The notes under the pieces: generated by a model | Databases searched by the model: none | Told to the model about the DNA's origin: nothing | Seen by the model: the letters and a program-made list of their open reading frames with translations, nothing else | Source of the DNA: Brucella daejeonensis | Lineage (GTDB): Bacteria > Pseudomonadota > Alphaproteobacteria > Rhizobiales > Rhizobiaceae | DNA: 64,000 bases | Assembly (NCBI RefSeq): GCF_014199265.1 | Contig: NZ_JACIJG010000011.1 | Coordinates: 62,001-126,000 of the forward strand | Direction: 5' to 3' | Shown here: positions 18,115 through 25,747 of the stretch, piece after piece | Layout: every line of letters starts with the position of its first letter | Numbering within the stretch: the first letter of the stretch is position 1 | Made by a program: the position numbers and the translations under genes

Positions 18115-19260
18115 TTATTTCGCTTGGCAATTTTCGAAATCGGCTTTCAGCGCAGCCGGATCGAGCTCGCGTCCGATGAAGACGAGGCGGCTTTCGCGCT
18201 TTTCGTCTTCCTTCCAGGCGCGCTGGTGATCGCCTTCGATGATCATGTGCACGCCCTGCACCACATAGCGGTCCGGGTCGTCCTTGAAGGCGATGATGCC
18301 CTTGAGGCGCAGGATGTTCGGTCCCTGCGTCTGGGTGATGTTCTGGATCCAGGGGAAGAATTTCGCCGGATCGATCTCGCCCGCGCGCAGCGAAACGGAC
18401 TTCACCGTCACATCGTGGATCGGCGAGGCGTGGTCATGATCATGGTCGCAGTCGGGGCCGCAGACATGGTCATGATCGTGATGATGATGGTCGTGATCGT
18501 GCGCATGGTGGTGATGCCCGTGATCATGCCCATGCCCGTGATCATGATCATGGTGATCGCAATCCGGTCCGCAGACATGGTCCGGGTGATCGTGATCGAG
18601 GAAATGCGGATCGTTGTCCAGCACGCGCTTCAGGTCGAAGGCGCCGCGGTCGAGCACGCGGTCGAGCGGAAGAGAAGCGCGTTCGGTGCGGTGAATGACG
18701 GCATGGGGATTGATGGCGCGCACGGTCGCCTCGATTGCCGCCAGTTCCTGCGGCGTCACGAGGTCGGTCTTGTTGACCAGCACCACATCGGCAAAGGCGA
18801 TCTGGTCTTCGGCCTCGCGGCTGTCCTTCAGGCGCAGCGGCAGGTGCTTGGCGTCCACAAGCGCGACGACCGCGTCGAGGCCGGTCTTGGCGCGCACGTC
18901 GTCATCCATGAAGAAGGTCTGCGCGACCGGAACCGGATCGGCAAGGCCGGTGGTTTCCACGACGATGGCGTCGAAACGGCCCGGACGGCGCATCAGCCCT
19001 TCCACCACGCGGATCAGGTCGCCGCGCACGGTGCAGCAGATGCAGCCATTGTTCATTTCGTAGATTTCTTCGTCCGACTCGACGATCAGGTCGTTGTCGA
19101 TGCCGATCTCGCCGAATTCATTGACGATCACCGCATAACGCTTGCCGTGGTTTTCGGTCAGGATGCGGTTGAGAAGAGTGGTCTTTCCCGAGCCCAGATA
19201 GCCGGTCAGAACGGTAACGGGAATGCGGCCGGCTTCAGTGGTCGCTGCTGCTTCAGCCAT
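18115..19260 (-). CDS. COG0523/CobW family GTPase with a long histidine-rich loop
   Basis: A 381-residue G3E GTPase, probably a zinc metallochaperone and not the cobalamin-pathway CobW. Motifs: Walker [12 protein letters not shown], the metal-binding CxCC in [13 protein letters not shown], Walker [10 protein letters not shown], guanine specificity NKTDLV, and a C-terminal CobW_C domain. Between the domains lies a roughly 60-residue His/Asp-rich segment in which [10 protein letters not shown] occurs twice, an evident metal-binding repeat. I chose the Met at 19260 over 19287 because the conserved sequence starts there. It is followed by the WD40 gene. A Zur-like palindrome lies upstream at 19371. 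Confidence 0.9.
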   Translation of the reverse strand: MAEAAATTEAGRIPVTVLTGYLGSGKTTLLNRILTENHGKRYAVIVNEFGEIGIDNDLIVESDEEIYEMNNGCICCTVRGDLIRVVEGLMRRPGRFDAIVVETTGLADPVPVAQTFFMDDDVRAKTGLDAVVALVDAKHLPLRLKDSREAEDQIAFADVVLVNKTDLVTPQELAAIEATVRAINPHAVIHRTERASLPLDRVLDRGAFDLKRVLDNDPHFLDHDHPDHVCGPDCDHHDHDHGHGHDHGHHHHAHDHDHHHHDHDHVCGPDCDHDHDHASPIHDVTVKSVSLRAGEIDPAKFFPWIQNITQTQGPNILRLKGIIAFKDDPDRYVVQGVHMIIEGDHQRAWKEDEKRESRLVFIGRELDPAALKADFENCQAK

Positions 19261-19370
19261 GGTTCGTACCTCTTGAAATTGGAGCATGGTCCCGAATTAT
19301 GCGCGCGGCATAATCGCGAGGCTTCAGATTGGACAACTCATATAAGGGAAGGCCGGAGCGAATGCCATAT

Positions 19371-19393
19371 GCAATGCTATAATATTACATCAC
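19371..19393 (-). promoter_or_regulatory. Possible Zur-type operator upstream of the COG0523 GTPase
   Basis: GCAATGCTATAATATTACAT followed by CAC is an imperfect 23-bp palindrome resembling alphaproteobacterial zinc-regulator boxes of the ATGTTATANTATAACAT type. It lies about 110 nt upstream of the GTPase start and overlaps the end of the creatininase gene. The match was made by eye only. Confidence 0.35.
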
Positions 19394-20166
19394 GTTCGCG
19401 CCATGACGCCGGAACTGAAGCGGGCAGGCTCGAAGCGGTCCACGTCGCGCAGCAATTCGATGAAGCCGGAAACGGCGTGCGCCAACAGCTTTTCGCCGGC
19501 CTCCGCCGTCGCGGCGGCGGCGTTTCCGGCAACGCCGTCCGGGTTGAGGTCGTGCATTTTCCAGCCGAAGGCGTGCGGCCCATAGGCGCGCAGGAAGCTG
19601 AATTCGTCGGCGAAGCGCGATTGCGCATTGGGGAAATTGCGCGCCTTCGCCATGTCTACCAGATCGGGGCGCAGCGCCAGCATCACCGAGGTTTCGATGA
19701 AGCCGCCATGGATGTCGAGCGCTTTTTCCTCCGGCGAGATCAGCCCGTCCGGCAGGCCGAAGCGGGTCCAGCTCGTGGCGACGGCGAGCATGTCGAGGCG
19801 GGTGCGCAGTTCCGTGGCGACGATGGTCATGAGCGGCGCGTTGCCGCCATGGGCGTTCAGCATGACCAGCTTGCGGATGCCGCCGGCGTGCAGGTTTTCA
19901 CCGATGCCGATCCACTGGTTCACGGCCTCGGCGAAGGCGAGGCTCTGGGTTCCTTCCGTATCCATATGCTCGATGGAATAGCCGACCGGCTGGGCGGGCA
20001 GGAAGTTGACGTTCAACTCGGCAGGCAGCGCATCGCTGACGCGCGCGACAATGCCTTCGGCGATGATCGTATCCGTTTCGAACGGCAGGTGAGGCCCATG
20101 CTGCTCGTGAGCGCCAAGGGGCAGAACGACAATCATGTTGCTGTTCTGGTCGCGCAGATCGGTCAT
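19390..20166 (-). CDS. Creatininase-family amidohydrolase
   Basis: A 258-residue metal-dependent hydrolase of the creatininase/MftE/FAPy-deformylase family. Metal-binding signatures: PLGAHEQHGPHLPFETDT near residue 17, LNAHGGNAPL near 105 and DIHGGFIETSVML near 155 with its catalytic Glu. The substrate cannot be read from the sequence; relatives act on creatinine or on ring-opened cyclic amides and N-formyl compounds. It is divergent from a MarR regulator 180 nt away, which may control it. The start ATG at 20166 is the first in frame. Confidence 0.87.
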   Translation of the reverse strand: MTDLRDQNSNMIVVLPLGAHEQHGPHLPFETDTIIAEGIVARVSDALPAELNVNFLPAQPVGYSIEHMDTEGTQSLAFAEAVNQWIGIGENLHAGGIRKLVMLNAHGGNAPLMTIVATELRTRLDMLAVATSWTRFGLPDGLISPEEKALDIHGGFIETSVMLALRPDLVDMAKARNFPNAQSRFADEFSFLRAYGPHAFGWKMHDLNPDGVAGNAAAATAEAGEKLLAHAVSGFIELLRDVDRFEPARFSSGVMART

Positions 20167-20346
20167 GTTTTCCTCACTTCGTTCATTTCATTGGATCCCG
20201 GGAGCGTAACGTCCATTAGCCATGACAGCAACAGGCGCTTGTTGTTTCATAAGTCGGACAATATTTTACGATATGTGATTGGGTGGGACTATCGATCAGG
20301 CGACAGCGAAACGTCGCAATAAAGTCGTAACAAGGGCGAGGTGGCT

Positions 20347-20838
20347 ATGAGCAAGGACAATAAGGCAGTTGTACTTTACCGGCTGCAATCGGTGGCGCGA
20401 TTGTCGCGAACGGTGCTGGCCACCCGGCTTCTCGAACAGGGGCTTTACGCCGGACAGGATGCGGTGATGCTGCAACTGGCGGCGGAAGACGGCCTGACGC
20501 CCGGCGTTCTGGCGCAGCGCCTCGGCGTGCGCCCGCCAACCATCACCAAGACCATCGCGCGCCTGCAAGGCCAGGGTTTCGTGGCAAAACGCGCCTCGGA
20601 AACCGACCAGCGCCAGTCGCATGTCTATCTGACGCAGGCGGGACTTGAAACGATCAGGGCGATCGAGAAATCCATCCGCAAGACGGAAAAGGACATGCTG
20701 AAAAGCCTGGACAAGAAGGATCGCAAGACACTTCTGAAAATGCTGGGCCGGATGGAGAGCGATCTCGCGGTGCGCGGCGTCGCGCGCATTCCAGATGAGC
20801 CGGAACCGGAAGTGCCCGAAGAGGAAGAGGCGGAATGA
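20347..20838 (+). CDS. MarR family transcriptional regulator
   Basis: A 163-residue winged-helix regulator: LTPGVLAQRLGVRPPTITKTIARLQGQGFVAKRASETDQRQSHVYLTQAG covers the recognition helix and wing (about residues 50-100), followed by a dimerisation helix rich in Lys. The C-terminus is an unusual acidic tail (PDEPEPEVPEEEEAE). GAGG precedes the ATG at 20347. Its position, divergent from the creatininase gene, suggests local regulation of that gene. A RIME-like repeat begins just after the stop. Confidence 0.88.
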   Translation: MSKDNKAVVLYRLQSVARLSRTVLATRLLEQGLYAGQDAVMLQLAAEDGLTPGVLAQRLGVRPPTITKTIARLQGQGFVAKRASETDQRQSHVYLTQAGLETIRAIEKSIRKTEKDMLKSLDKKDRKTLLKMLGRMESDLAVRGVARIPDEPEPEVPEEEEAE

Positions 20839-20853
20839 GGCTGCCGTTTATTG

Positions 20854-20921
20854 CGCTCTAACTCTTTGTTTTGACGCGCATCTTGCTCGGAAACCATGAA
20901 ACACTTTTCGGAGCGCGTCCT
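20854..20921. repeat. RIME-like repeat, inverted copy
   Basis: GCGCTCTAACTCTTTGTTTT at the left end and ACACTTTTCGGAGCGCGTCC at the right end are the reverse complement of the element beginning at 12911. It starts 15 nt after the MarR stop. Confidence 0.7.
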
Positions 20922-20959
20922 ATCGAAAATGCTTCCAATTCAATGACTGCAATGGCATA

Positions 20960-20980
20960 ACCGTTCGCAGGACGAACGGT
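20960..20980. promoter_or_regulatory. Perfect inverted repeat upstream of the LacI gene, candidate operator
   Basis: ACCGTTCG and CGAACGGT, perfect 8-bp arms separated by 5 bp, lie 67 nt before the LacI-type start codon. Placement fits autoregulation by that protein. Function inferred from position and symmetry. Confidence 0.5.
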
Positions 20981-21047
20981 CGCGCCTCGCCTGTCCAGGC
21001 CATGGCGGCGTTTCCAGCAGCGGCACGGACCATTTTGGGGAGGCGAC

Positions 21048-22067
21048 TTGGCCCAGAAAATAAAGCTATCGACCATCGCTGATGCGCTTGGTGTTTCGAC
21101 AGCCACCGTTTCGCTCGCTTTGCGCGACAGCCCCCTCGTTGCCGACCAGACCCGCGAGAAGATCAAGGAACATGCCCGCGCCATCGGTTACATCTACAAC
21201 CGTCGCGCGGCGAGCCTGCGCACGTCGCGCTCGGGCATTGTCGGCGTTGTCGTGCATGACATCATGAATCCGTTCTTCGCGGAAATCCTCAGATCCATCG
21301 AGACGGAACTCGACCGTTCGCGCCAGACCTTCATCCTGTCCAACCATTACGACCAGCTGGAAAAGCAGCGCACCTTCATGGATACGCTTCTACAGCTTGG
21401 CGCCGACGGCGTGATCATGTCGCCCGCCATCGGCACGCCGCCGGAAGACATCAAACTTGCCGAGGATAACGGCCTGCCGGTCGTGCTGATCGCCCGCAGC
21501 GTGGAAGGCGTCCACGCGCCGGTTTTCCGCGGCGACGACGCCTATGGCATCGGGCTTGCCACCAATCACCTGATTTCGCTGGGACATACCCGCATCGCCA
21601 TGATCGGCGGCACCGACCAGACATCGACGGGCCGCGACCGCTATCGCGGCTATGTGCAGGCAATGGAAAAGGCCGGCCTTGAGGTTCGTCCCGACTGGCG
21701 TATTGCCGGGCCGCGCACCAAGCAGGGCGGTTTCGAGGTCGCACCGCAATTCCTCGCCCTGAAGGACAAGCCGACGGCGGCAGTCTGCTGGAACGACCTG
21801 ACGGCCATCGGCCTGATGAACGGCATCGCGCGCGCCGGGCTGGTGCCGGGCGAGGATATTTCCGTCACCGGCTATGACGACCTTGAGGAAGCGGCCATTG
21901 CCACGCCCGCGCTGACGACCGTCTGGAATGGACAGCGCGAGGTGGGGCGCCGTGCCGCCCGCGCGCTGCTCGACCAGTTGAACGGCGTCGAGGTTTCTTC
22001 GACACAGGAACTCATCAAGCCGGAACTGCATATCCGGCAATCGACGTCCAAGCCGAAACAGGGCTGA
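21048..22067 (+). CDS. LacI family transcriptional regulator
   Basis: A 339-residue LacI/GalR regulator. The N-terminal HTH reads LSTIADALGVSTATVSLALRDSPLV, the hinge region includes YIYNRRAASLRTSRSGIVGVVVHD, and the periplasmic-binding-protein-like effector domain runs to the end (PTAAVCWNDLTAIGLMNGIA, SVTGYDDLEEA). Translation starts at TTG (21048), fixed by GGGGAGG 6 nt upstream. A hydroxyacid dehydrogenase follows in the same direction, so a sugar-acid or hydroxyacid pathway is a likely target, but a hairpin separates them. Confidence 0.9.
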   Translation: MAQKIKLSTIADALGVSTATVSLALRDSPLVADQTREKIKEHARAIGYIYNRRAASLRTSRSGIVGVVVHDIMNPFFAEILRSIETELDRSRQTFILSNHYDQLEKQRTFMDTLLQLGADGVIMSPAIGTPPEDIKLAEDNGLPVVLIARSVEGVHAPVFRGDDAYGIGLATNHLISLGHTRIAMIGGTDQTSTGRDRYRGYVQAMEKAGLEVRPDWRIAGPRTKQGGFEVAPQFLALKDKPTAAVCWNDLTAIGLMNGIARAGLVPGEDISVTGYDDLEEAAIATPALTTVWNGQREVGRRAARALLDQLNGVEVSSTQELIKPELHIRQSTSKPKQG

Positions 22068-22077
22068 TTTCCCCCAT

Positions 22078-22110
22078 ACCGGTCGCCTTTTCGGGCGGAC
22101 CGGTCTTCTT
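22078..22110 (+). terminator. Hairpin between the LacI gene and the dehydrogenase
   Basis: Stem ACCGGTC / GACCGGT plus inner GCC/GGC pairs, then TCTTCTT. It lies 10 nt after the LacI stop; it may be a weak terminator reducing read-through. Confidence 0.55.
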
Positions 22111-22127
22111 CACGCATGAGGAATGCC

Positions 22128-23093
22128 ATGACAAAACGTGACGCAACGATATTGGTGCTCGGCAATTTCGACGATTATGCCGTGCAGCGGCTTTCGGGTG
22201 AGTTCAACGTCCGGCGTATTGCGCGCGGCGACACGGCGCTTCTGGATGCGGCCTGGACGAAGGATGTGAAGGGCATCGCCAGCATGTCGACCGTCGATGC
22301 GGCGCTGATCGACGCCCTGCCCGGTCTTGAAATCGTCGGCAATTTCGGCGTCGGTTACGATGCGGTTGATGCGAAACACGCGGGCGCGAAGAATGTCATG
22401 GTCACCAACACGCCGGACGTCCTGACCGAGGAAGTGGCGGATACGACCATCGGCCTCCTGATCGACACGGTGCGCGAATTGTCGAGATCGCAGGAATTCC
22501 TGCGCGCCGGAAACTGGGTCAGGGAAGGCCGCTATCCGCTGTCGAAGCTTTCGCTGCGCGGACGCAAGGTCGGCATTTTCGGCCTCGGCCGCATCGGCAA
22601 GGCGGTTGCACACCGTATCGAGGCGTTCGGCCTGCCGATTGCCTATCATAATCGCCGCAAGGCACCGGATGTCGCCTACGAATATTATCCGAGCCTGCTC
22701 GAACTGGCCGAGGCCGTCGACACGCTCATCCTGGTGGCGCCGGGCGGGGCGGAAACGGCCAAGGCCATCAATGCGGAGGTGCTGAAGGCGCTCGGGCCGG
22801 AAGGTGTTCTGGTCAATATCGGGCGCGGCTCGGTGGTGGACGAAGATGCGCTGGCCGAAGCGTTGCAGAACGGCACGATTGCCGCAGCGGGCCTCGATGT
22901 CTTTGTAAACGAACCGCATGTGCCGCAGGCGCTGCTCGATGCGCCGAACACGGTTCTGCTGCCGCATATTGGCTCTGCTTCGGTCCGTACCCGACGCGAC
23001 ATGGCCGATCTGGTGATCGACAATCTCATTGCGTGGTTCGATACCGGCGCCGCGCTGACGCCGGTGCCGGAGACGGGGCATGTGAAGAAGTGA
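22128..23093 (+). CDS. D-isomer-specific 2-hydroxyacid dehydrogenase (glyoxylate/hydroxypyruvate reductase type)
   Basis: A 321-residue NAD(P)-dependent enzyme reducing 2-keto acids such as glyoxylate or hydroxypyruvate. The coenzyme loop is GIFGLGRIGKAVA, followed by YHNRRK, where the Arg pair suggests NADPH. Catalytic residues are in place: Arg in VGYDAV..., Arg in NIGRGSVVDE, Glu in VFVNEPH and His in LLPHIGSAS. The start at 22128 follows GAGGAATGCC. The TGA stop directly precedes the first octamer of cassette B. Confidence 0.9.
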   Translation: MTKRDATILVLGNFDDYAVQRLSGEFNVRRIARGDTALLDAAWTKDVKGIASMSTVDAALIDALPGLEIVGNFGVGYDAVDAKHAGAKNVMVTNTPDVLTEEVADTTIGLLIDTVRELSRSQEFLRAGNWVREGRYPLSKLSLRGRKVGIFGLGRIGKAVAHRIEAFGLPIAYHNRRKAPDVAYEYYPSLLELAEAVDTLILVAPGGAETAKAINAEVLKALGPEGVLVNIGRGSVVDEDALAEALQNGTIAAAGLDVFVNEPHVPQALLDAPNTVLLPHIGSASVRTRRDMADLVIDNLIAWFDTGAALTPVPETGHVKK

Positions 23094-23269
23094 GGGGAAT
23101 AGGGGAATAGGGGAATAGGGGAATAGGGGAATAGGGGAATAGGGGAATAGGGTGCGGGTAAGTGGTGGACAAGGCAAGTAAAATATTTGCCTTGATCGAG
23201 AATAAGTAATTCTACTCCCTTACTCCCTTACTCCCTTACTCCCTTACTCCCTTACTCCCTTACTCCCTT
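23094..23269. repeat. Octamer-repeat hairpin cassette B
   Basis: Seven copies of GGGGAATA (23094-23152), a spacer nearly identical to that of cassette A, then seven copies of ACTCCCTT (23214-23269), one more than in A. It has the same orientation as cassette A, 6.1 kb away, and also sits between convergent genes. Confidence 0.95.
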
Positions 23270-24013
23270 ATACTTTCGCACTGCATCGCCGAACGCCTCG
23301 AAGATCTTGCGCGAGGGGGCATCGGAATGCGCCCAGTATTCCGGGTGCCACTGGACGCCGACGACGAAGCCTTTTGCGTTCTTGACCGACACCGCTTCGA
23401 TGGTGCCGTCCTCGGCCACGGCCTCGACTTCCAGCGTCGGCGCGAGCCTGTCGATGGCCTGACGGTGAACCGAGTTCACCCGCACGCTCTCCTCTTTCAG
23501 GATTTCCGCCAGGCACGAATTCGGGTTGAGCTTGATCGGGTGCTGGATCGCGAAGCGCTCGGCCTGGCTATCGGACTCAGGCGCACGGTGGTCCATGCGA
23601 CCTTCCAGCTCCTGAATTTCCGTGGCGAGCGTTCCGCCCAGCGCGACATTCAGTTCCTGTATGCCGCGGCAGATGGCAAGCACCGGCACACCCTTTTCAA
23701 TCGCGGCACGGATGAGCGGCAGCGACGTGGCGTCGCGGGCATCGTCATAAGGTTCGAAGGCCGCGCTCGGCTCGACGCCGTAAAGCGACGGATGGACGTT
23801 CGATTTCGAGCCGGTGACGAGAACGCCGTCCACGGCATCGAGAATGGCGTCGAAGTCCATCCGGTCGCCGAAGCTCGGCACCAGAAGCGGCGTCACGCCG
23901 GCAATGTCGATGGCGGCTTCCAGATATTGCTGGGGCGCGGCGTGCCAGTTGTAGTTTTCAAACGGCTTCACATCGGTCGGCACGGCGACGAGAGGGCGAG
24001 ATGTTTCAGGCAT
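23252..24013 (-). CDS. Class I glutamine amidotransferase, gamma-glutamyl-GABA hydrolase type
   Basis: A 253-residue peptidase C26 protein resembling PuuD, which releases GABA or related amines from gamma-glutamyl conjugates. The nucleophile Cys lies in VLAICRGIQELNVALGG (about residue 115), and the His-Glu pair in VGVQWHPEYW (about residue 222). LVTGSKSNVHPSLYG matches the family substrate loop. Its final residues (Lys-Gly-Val-Arg-Glu) and TAA stop are read out of the octamer repeat. No puu genes are adjacent. Confidence 0.87.
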   Translation of the reverse strand: MPETSRPLVAVPTDVKPFENYNWHAAPQQYLEAAIDIAGVTPLLVPSFGDRMDFDAILDAVDGVLVTGSKSNVHPSLYGVEPSAAFEPYDDARDATSLPLIRAAIEKGVPVLAICRGIQELNVALGGTLATEIQELEGRMDHRAPESDSQAERFAIQHPIKLNPNSCLAEILKEESVRVNSVHRQAIDRLAPTLEVEAVAEDGTIEAVSVKNAKGFVVGVQWHPEYWAHSDAPSRKIFEAFGDAVRKYKGVRE

Positions 24014-24235
24014 GATGTTTTTCCAGCAGTCGGATTATGCGCTTGAGGCTGTCAAAGCCCGGCGTCGGCGTTGCGGCGTCTCGGTATTATCTGCGTTGTT
24101 CCTACTTCGCTGCAATGGGACGCGCAATCGCGAACAGATGTCGTCTTTTGGGTACGCTTCGCCTTCCGCCTGTGTATTGTGTTGATTTCAACCGATTTTT
24201 ACGGGATGGCCTGTTCAATTGCTACCTCCGATGTT
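24014..24235. other. Intergenic region without a supported gene
   Basis: About 220 bases between the amidotransferase start and the MITE-like element. Short open frames exist on the forward strand but have no ribosome site or recognisable protein. It presumably holds the amidotransferase promoter. Confidence 0.5.
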
Positions 24236-24505
24236 CTAGGGTCAGGACCTGTTAATTTGATGGAAATGGCACCTGAAATGACAAGAGCTGCAAGGAAAGA
24301 CGCGAAAAACGGGGTGGTTTCCCCGGTTGAGCGGCTTGACGCCGCAGATCGCCAGTCCTTTCGGTGTCCGAAGGATGTGGTCCATCCGCCCGGCTACAGC
24401 GTTGAAAAGTCTCGAAAATGAACCACATTTCCTTCGCCTTTTCTCCTCGTATCCAAACGGATGGTCTCACACCATTTTCACCAAATTAATAGGTCCTGAC
24501 CCTAG
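24236..24505. mobile_element. MITE-like element with about 33-bp inverted ends
   Basis: The left end CTAGGGTCAGGACCTGTTAA and the right end, reverse-complemented, CTAGGGTCAGGACCTATTAA, agree over roughly the first 33 bases with a few mismatches. CTAG flanks both ends, which fits a TA or CTAG target duplication as made by IS427-group IS5 elements (the group of Brucella IS711). The 260-bp interior has no plausible transposase, so this is a non-autonomous or decayed element. Confidence 0.75.
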
Positions 24506-24541
24506 TGACTAATAAAATGGGATTGGCAGTTGAGGGGATGA

Positions 24542-25294
24542 ATGACTGACGATCAGCTTTTTTCCGTCAGCGGCAAGGTCATTGCCGTGACGGGCGGATC
24601 CTCGGGGCTGGGCCTGCGGATGGTGCATGTGCTGGCCGCGCATGGCGCGCATGTGATTTCGATTTCGCGTAGCCATGCGGGCGAAATCCAGTGCCCGTCA
24701 GGCGATGGCGGGGTTCTGGAAATCATGGCGGACGTTACGCGTCCCGACGAGATCGTGCGCGCCTTCGATGAAGGCGAAAGGCGTTTCGGGCGAATCGAGG
24801 CGCTGTTCAACAATGCCGGTGTCGCGCATATGGCGCGCGCGCTCGACACGACGCGCGACATGCTGGAGCATATTTTCGAGGTCAATGTCGCGGGCGCTTT
24901 TTTCGTGGCGCAGGAAGCCGCGCGCCGGATGATCGAAAACGGCAAGGGCGGAGCCATCGTCAACACCACCAGCATTCTGGGCGAACGGCCGCAGAAGGGG
25001 GCGGCGGCTTATTCCATGTCCAAGGCCTGCGTGACGCAGATGACGCGGGCGCTGGCGCTGGAATGGGCCGCGCACAATATCCGCGTCAATGCCATTTCGC
25101 CCGGATGGTTTCCAACCCGAATCAACGAGGAACAGCTGCAAGGCCCTGCCGGGAGCTACCTCAAAGGTCGAAACCCGATGCGGCGACTGGGGGAGCCGCA
25201 GGATCTTGACGGCGTCGTTCTGATGCTCGCATCCGATGCGAGCCGCTACATGACCGGGTCGATCATCACCGTGGATGGGGGGCATCAACTCTGA
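24542..25294 (+). CDS. Short-chain dehydrogenase/reductase
   Basis: A 250-residue classical SDR. The NAD(P)-binding motif is VTGGSSGLGLRM, NNAG appears in ALFNNAGVAHM, the catalytic Ser is in NTTSILGE, and YSMSK gives the Tyr-Lys pair. The C-terminal segment RYMTGSIITVDGG is typical. The substrate is unknown. A MITE-like element lies 36 nt upstream, so its promoter region may come partly from that element. The TGA stop is followed directly by a repeat of the GAGCCTGATCCAAAAG family. Confidence 0.88.
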   Translation: MTDDQLFSVSGKVIAVTGGSSGLGLRMVHVLAAHGAHVISISRSHAGEIQCPSGDGGVLEIMADVTRPDEIVRAFDEGERRFGRIEALFNNAGVAHMARALDTTRDMLEHIFEVNVAGAFFVAQEAARRMIENGKGGAIVNTTSILGERPQKGAAAYSMSKACVTQMTRALALEWAAHNIRVNAISPGWFPTRINEEQLQGPAGSYLKGRNPMRRLGEPQDLDGVVLMLASDASRYMTGSIITVDGGHQL

Positions 25295-25370
25295 GAGCCT
25301 GATCCAAAAGTCGCCATGTGTGGCCGCGAATGGCAATTTCCTGCCTTCCGGCGCTCATGTGCGATGGATG
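25292..25370. repeat. GAGCCTG-type repeat, partial copy at a stop codon
   Basis: TGAGAGCCTGATCCAAAAGT followed by CGCCATG, GTGGC, GAATGGCAATTT and CGCTCATGT matches the left half of the 200-bp element at 50398. The first three bases are the stop codon of the SDR gene. Confidence 0.75.
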
Positions 25371-25747
25371 GCGGGCGGCGGGCCGACACCGGTTCAAGAC
25401 GGGTAATTTCCGTGCTGAAGGTCTATCTGGCGGATGTTTCCCCTAGGCGGGCGCAGATAAGCCAGATGAATATCAACTCTCTTAACTTTTATTAATTGGT
25501 GCGGGCGAGAAAGAATATCTGTTCTTGACTGACAATGCAGGGGCTTGGGAAATATTAAATGGGGGGTAAATTACGTGCCGATGGTTGTAGTTGCCAGCAG
25601 ATGTTCGTGTATTTTACGTTTTCCTTAAAAACGATATGACTACATCTTATGGTGGTGGTGGTGACAGCTTGTGGTTTAATGTACCGAAAGATATTTTTAA
25701 ATCATTAGTGCAATATTGCCCCTCATGTAAGGGAAACACGCATCGAC
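25371..25747. other. AT-rich leader region before the GGDEF-EAL gene
   Basis: About 375 bases with no supported gene. Base composition is clearly lower in GC than the coding DNA on either side (long A/T runs at 25470-25500 and 25610-25710), as expected for a promoter-containing region. No clear operator was recognised. Confidence 0.55.

Noticed and set aside
18115-19260. Cobalamin-synthesis CobW
   Set aside because: The long histidine-rich loop and WD40 partner, and the absence of cob genes nearby, point to the zinc-related COG0523 branch.
17035-20322. A 1095-codon forward open frame across the WD40, GTPase and creatininase genes
   Set aside because: It is the antisense of three well-supported reverse-strand genes. 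It starts inside octamer cassette A and its GC-rich, low-complexity sequence (His/Ala/Arg/Asp runs) mirrors the codon use of the real genes.
24327-24512. Transposase remnant in the MITE-like element
   Set aside because: The 61-codon frame spanning the right end has no transposase catalytic residues or family similarity.
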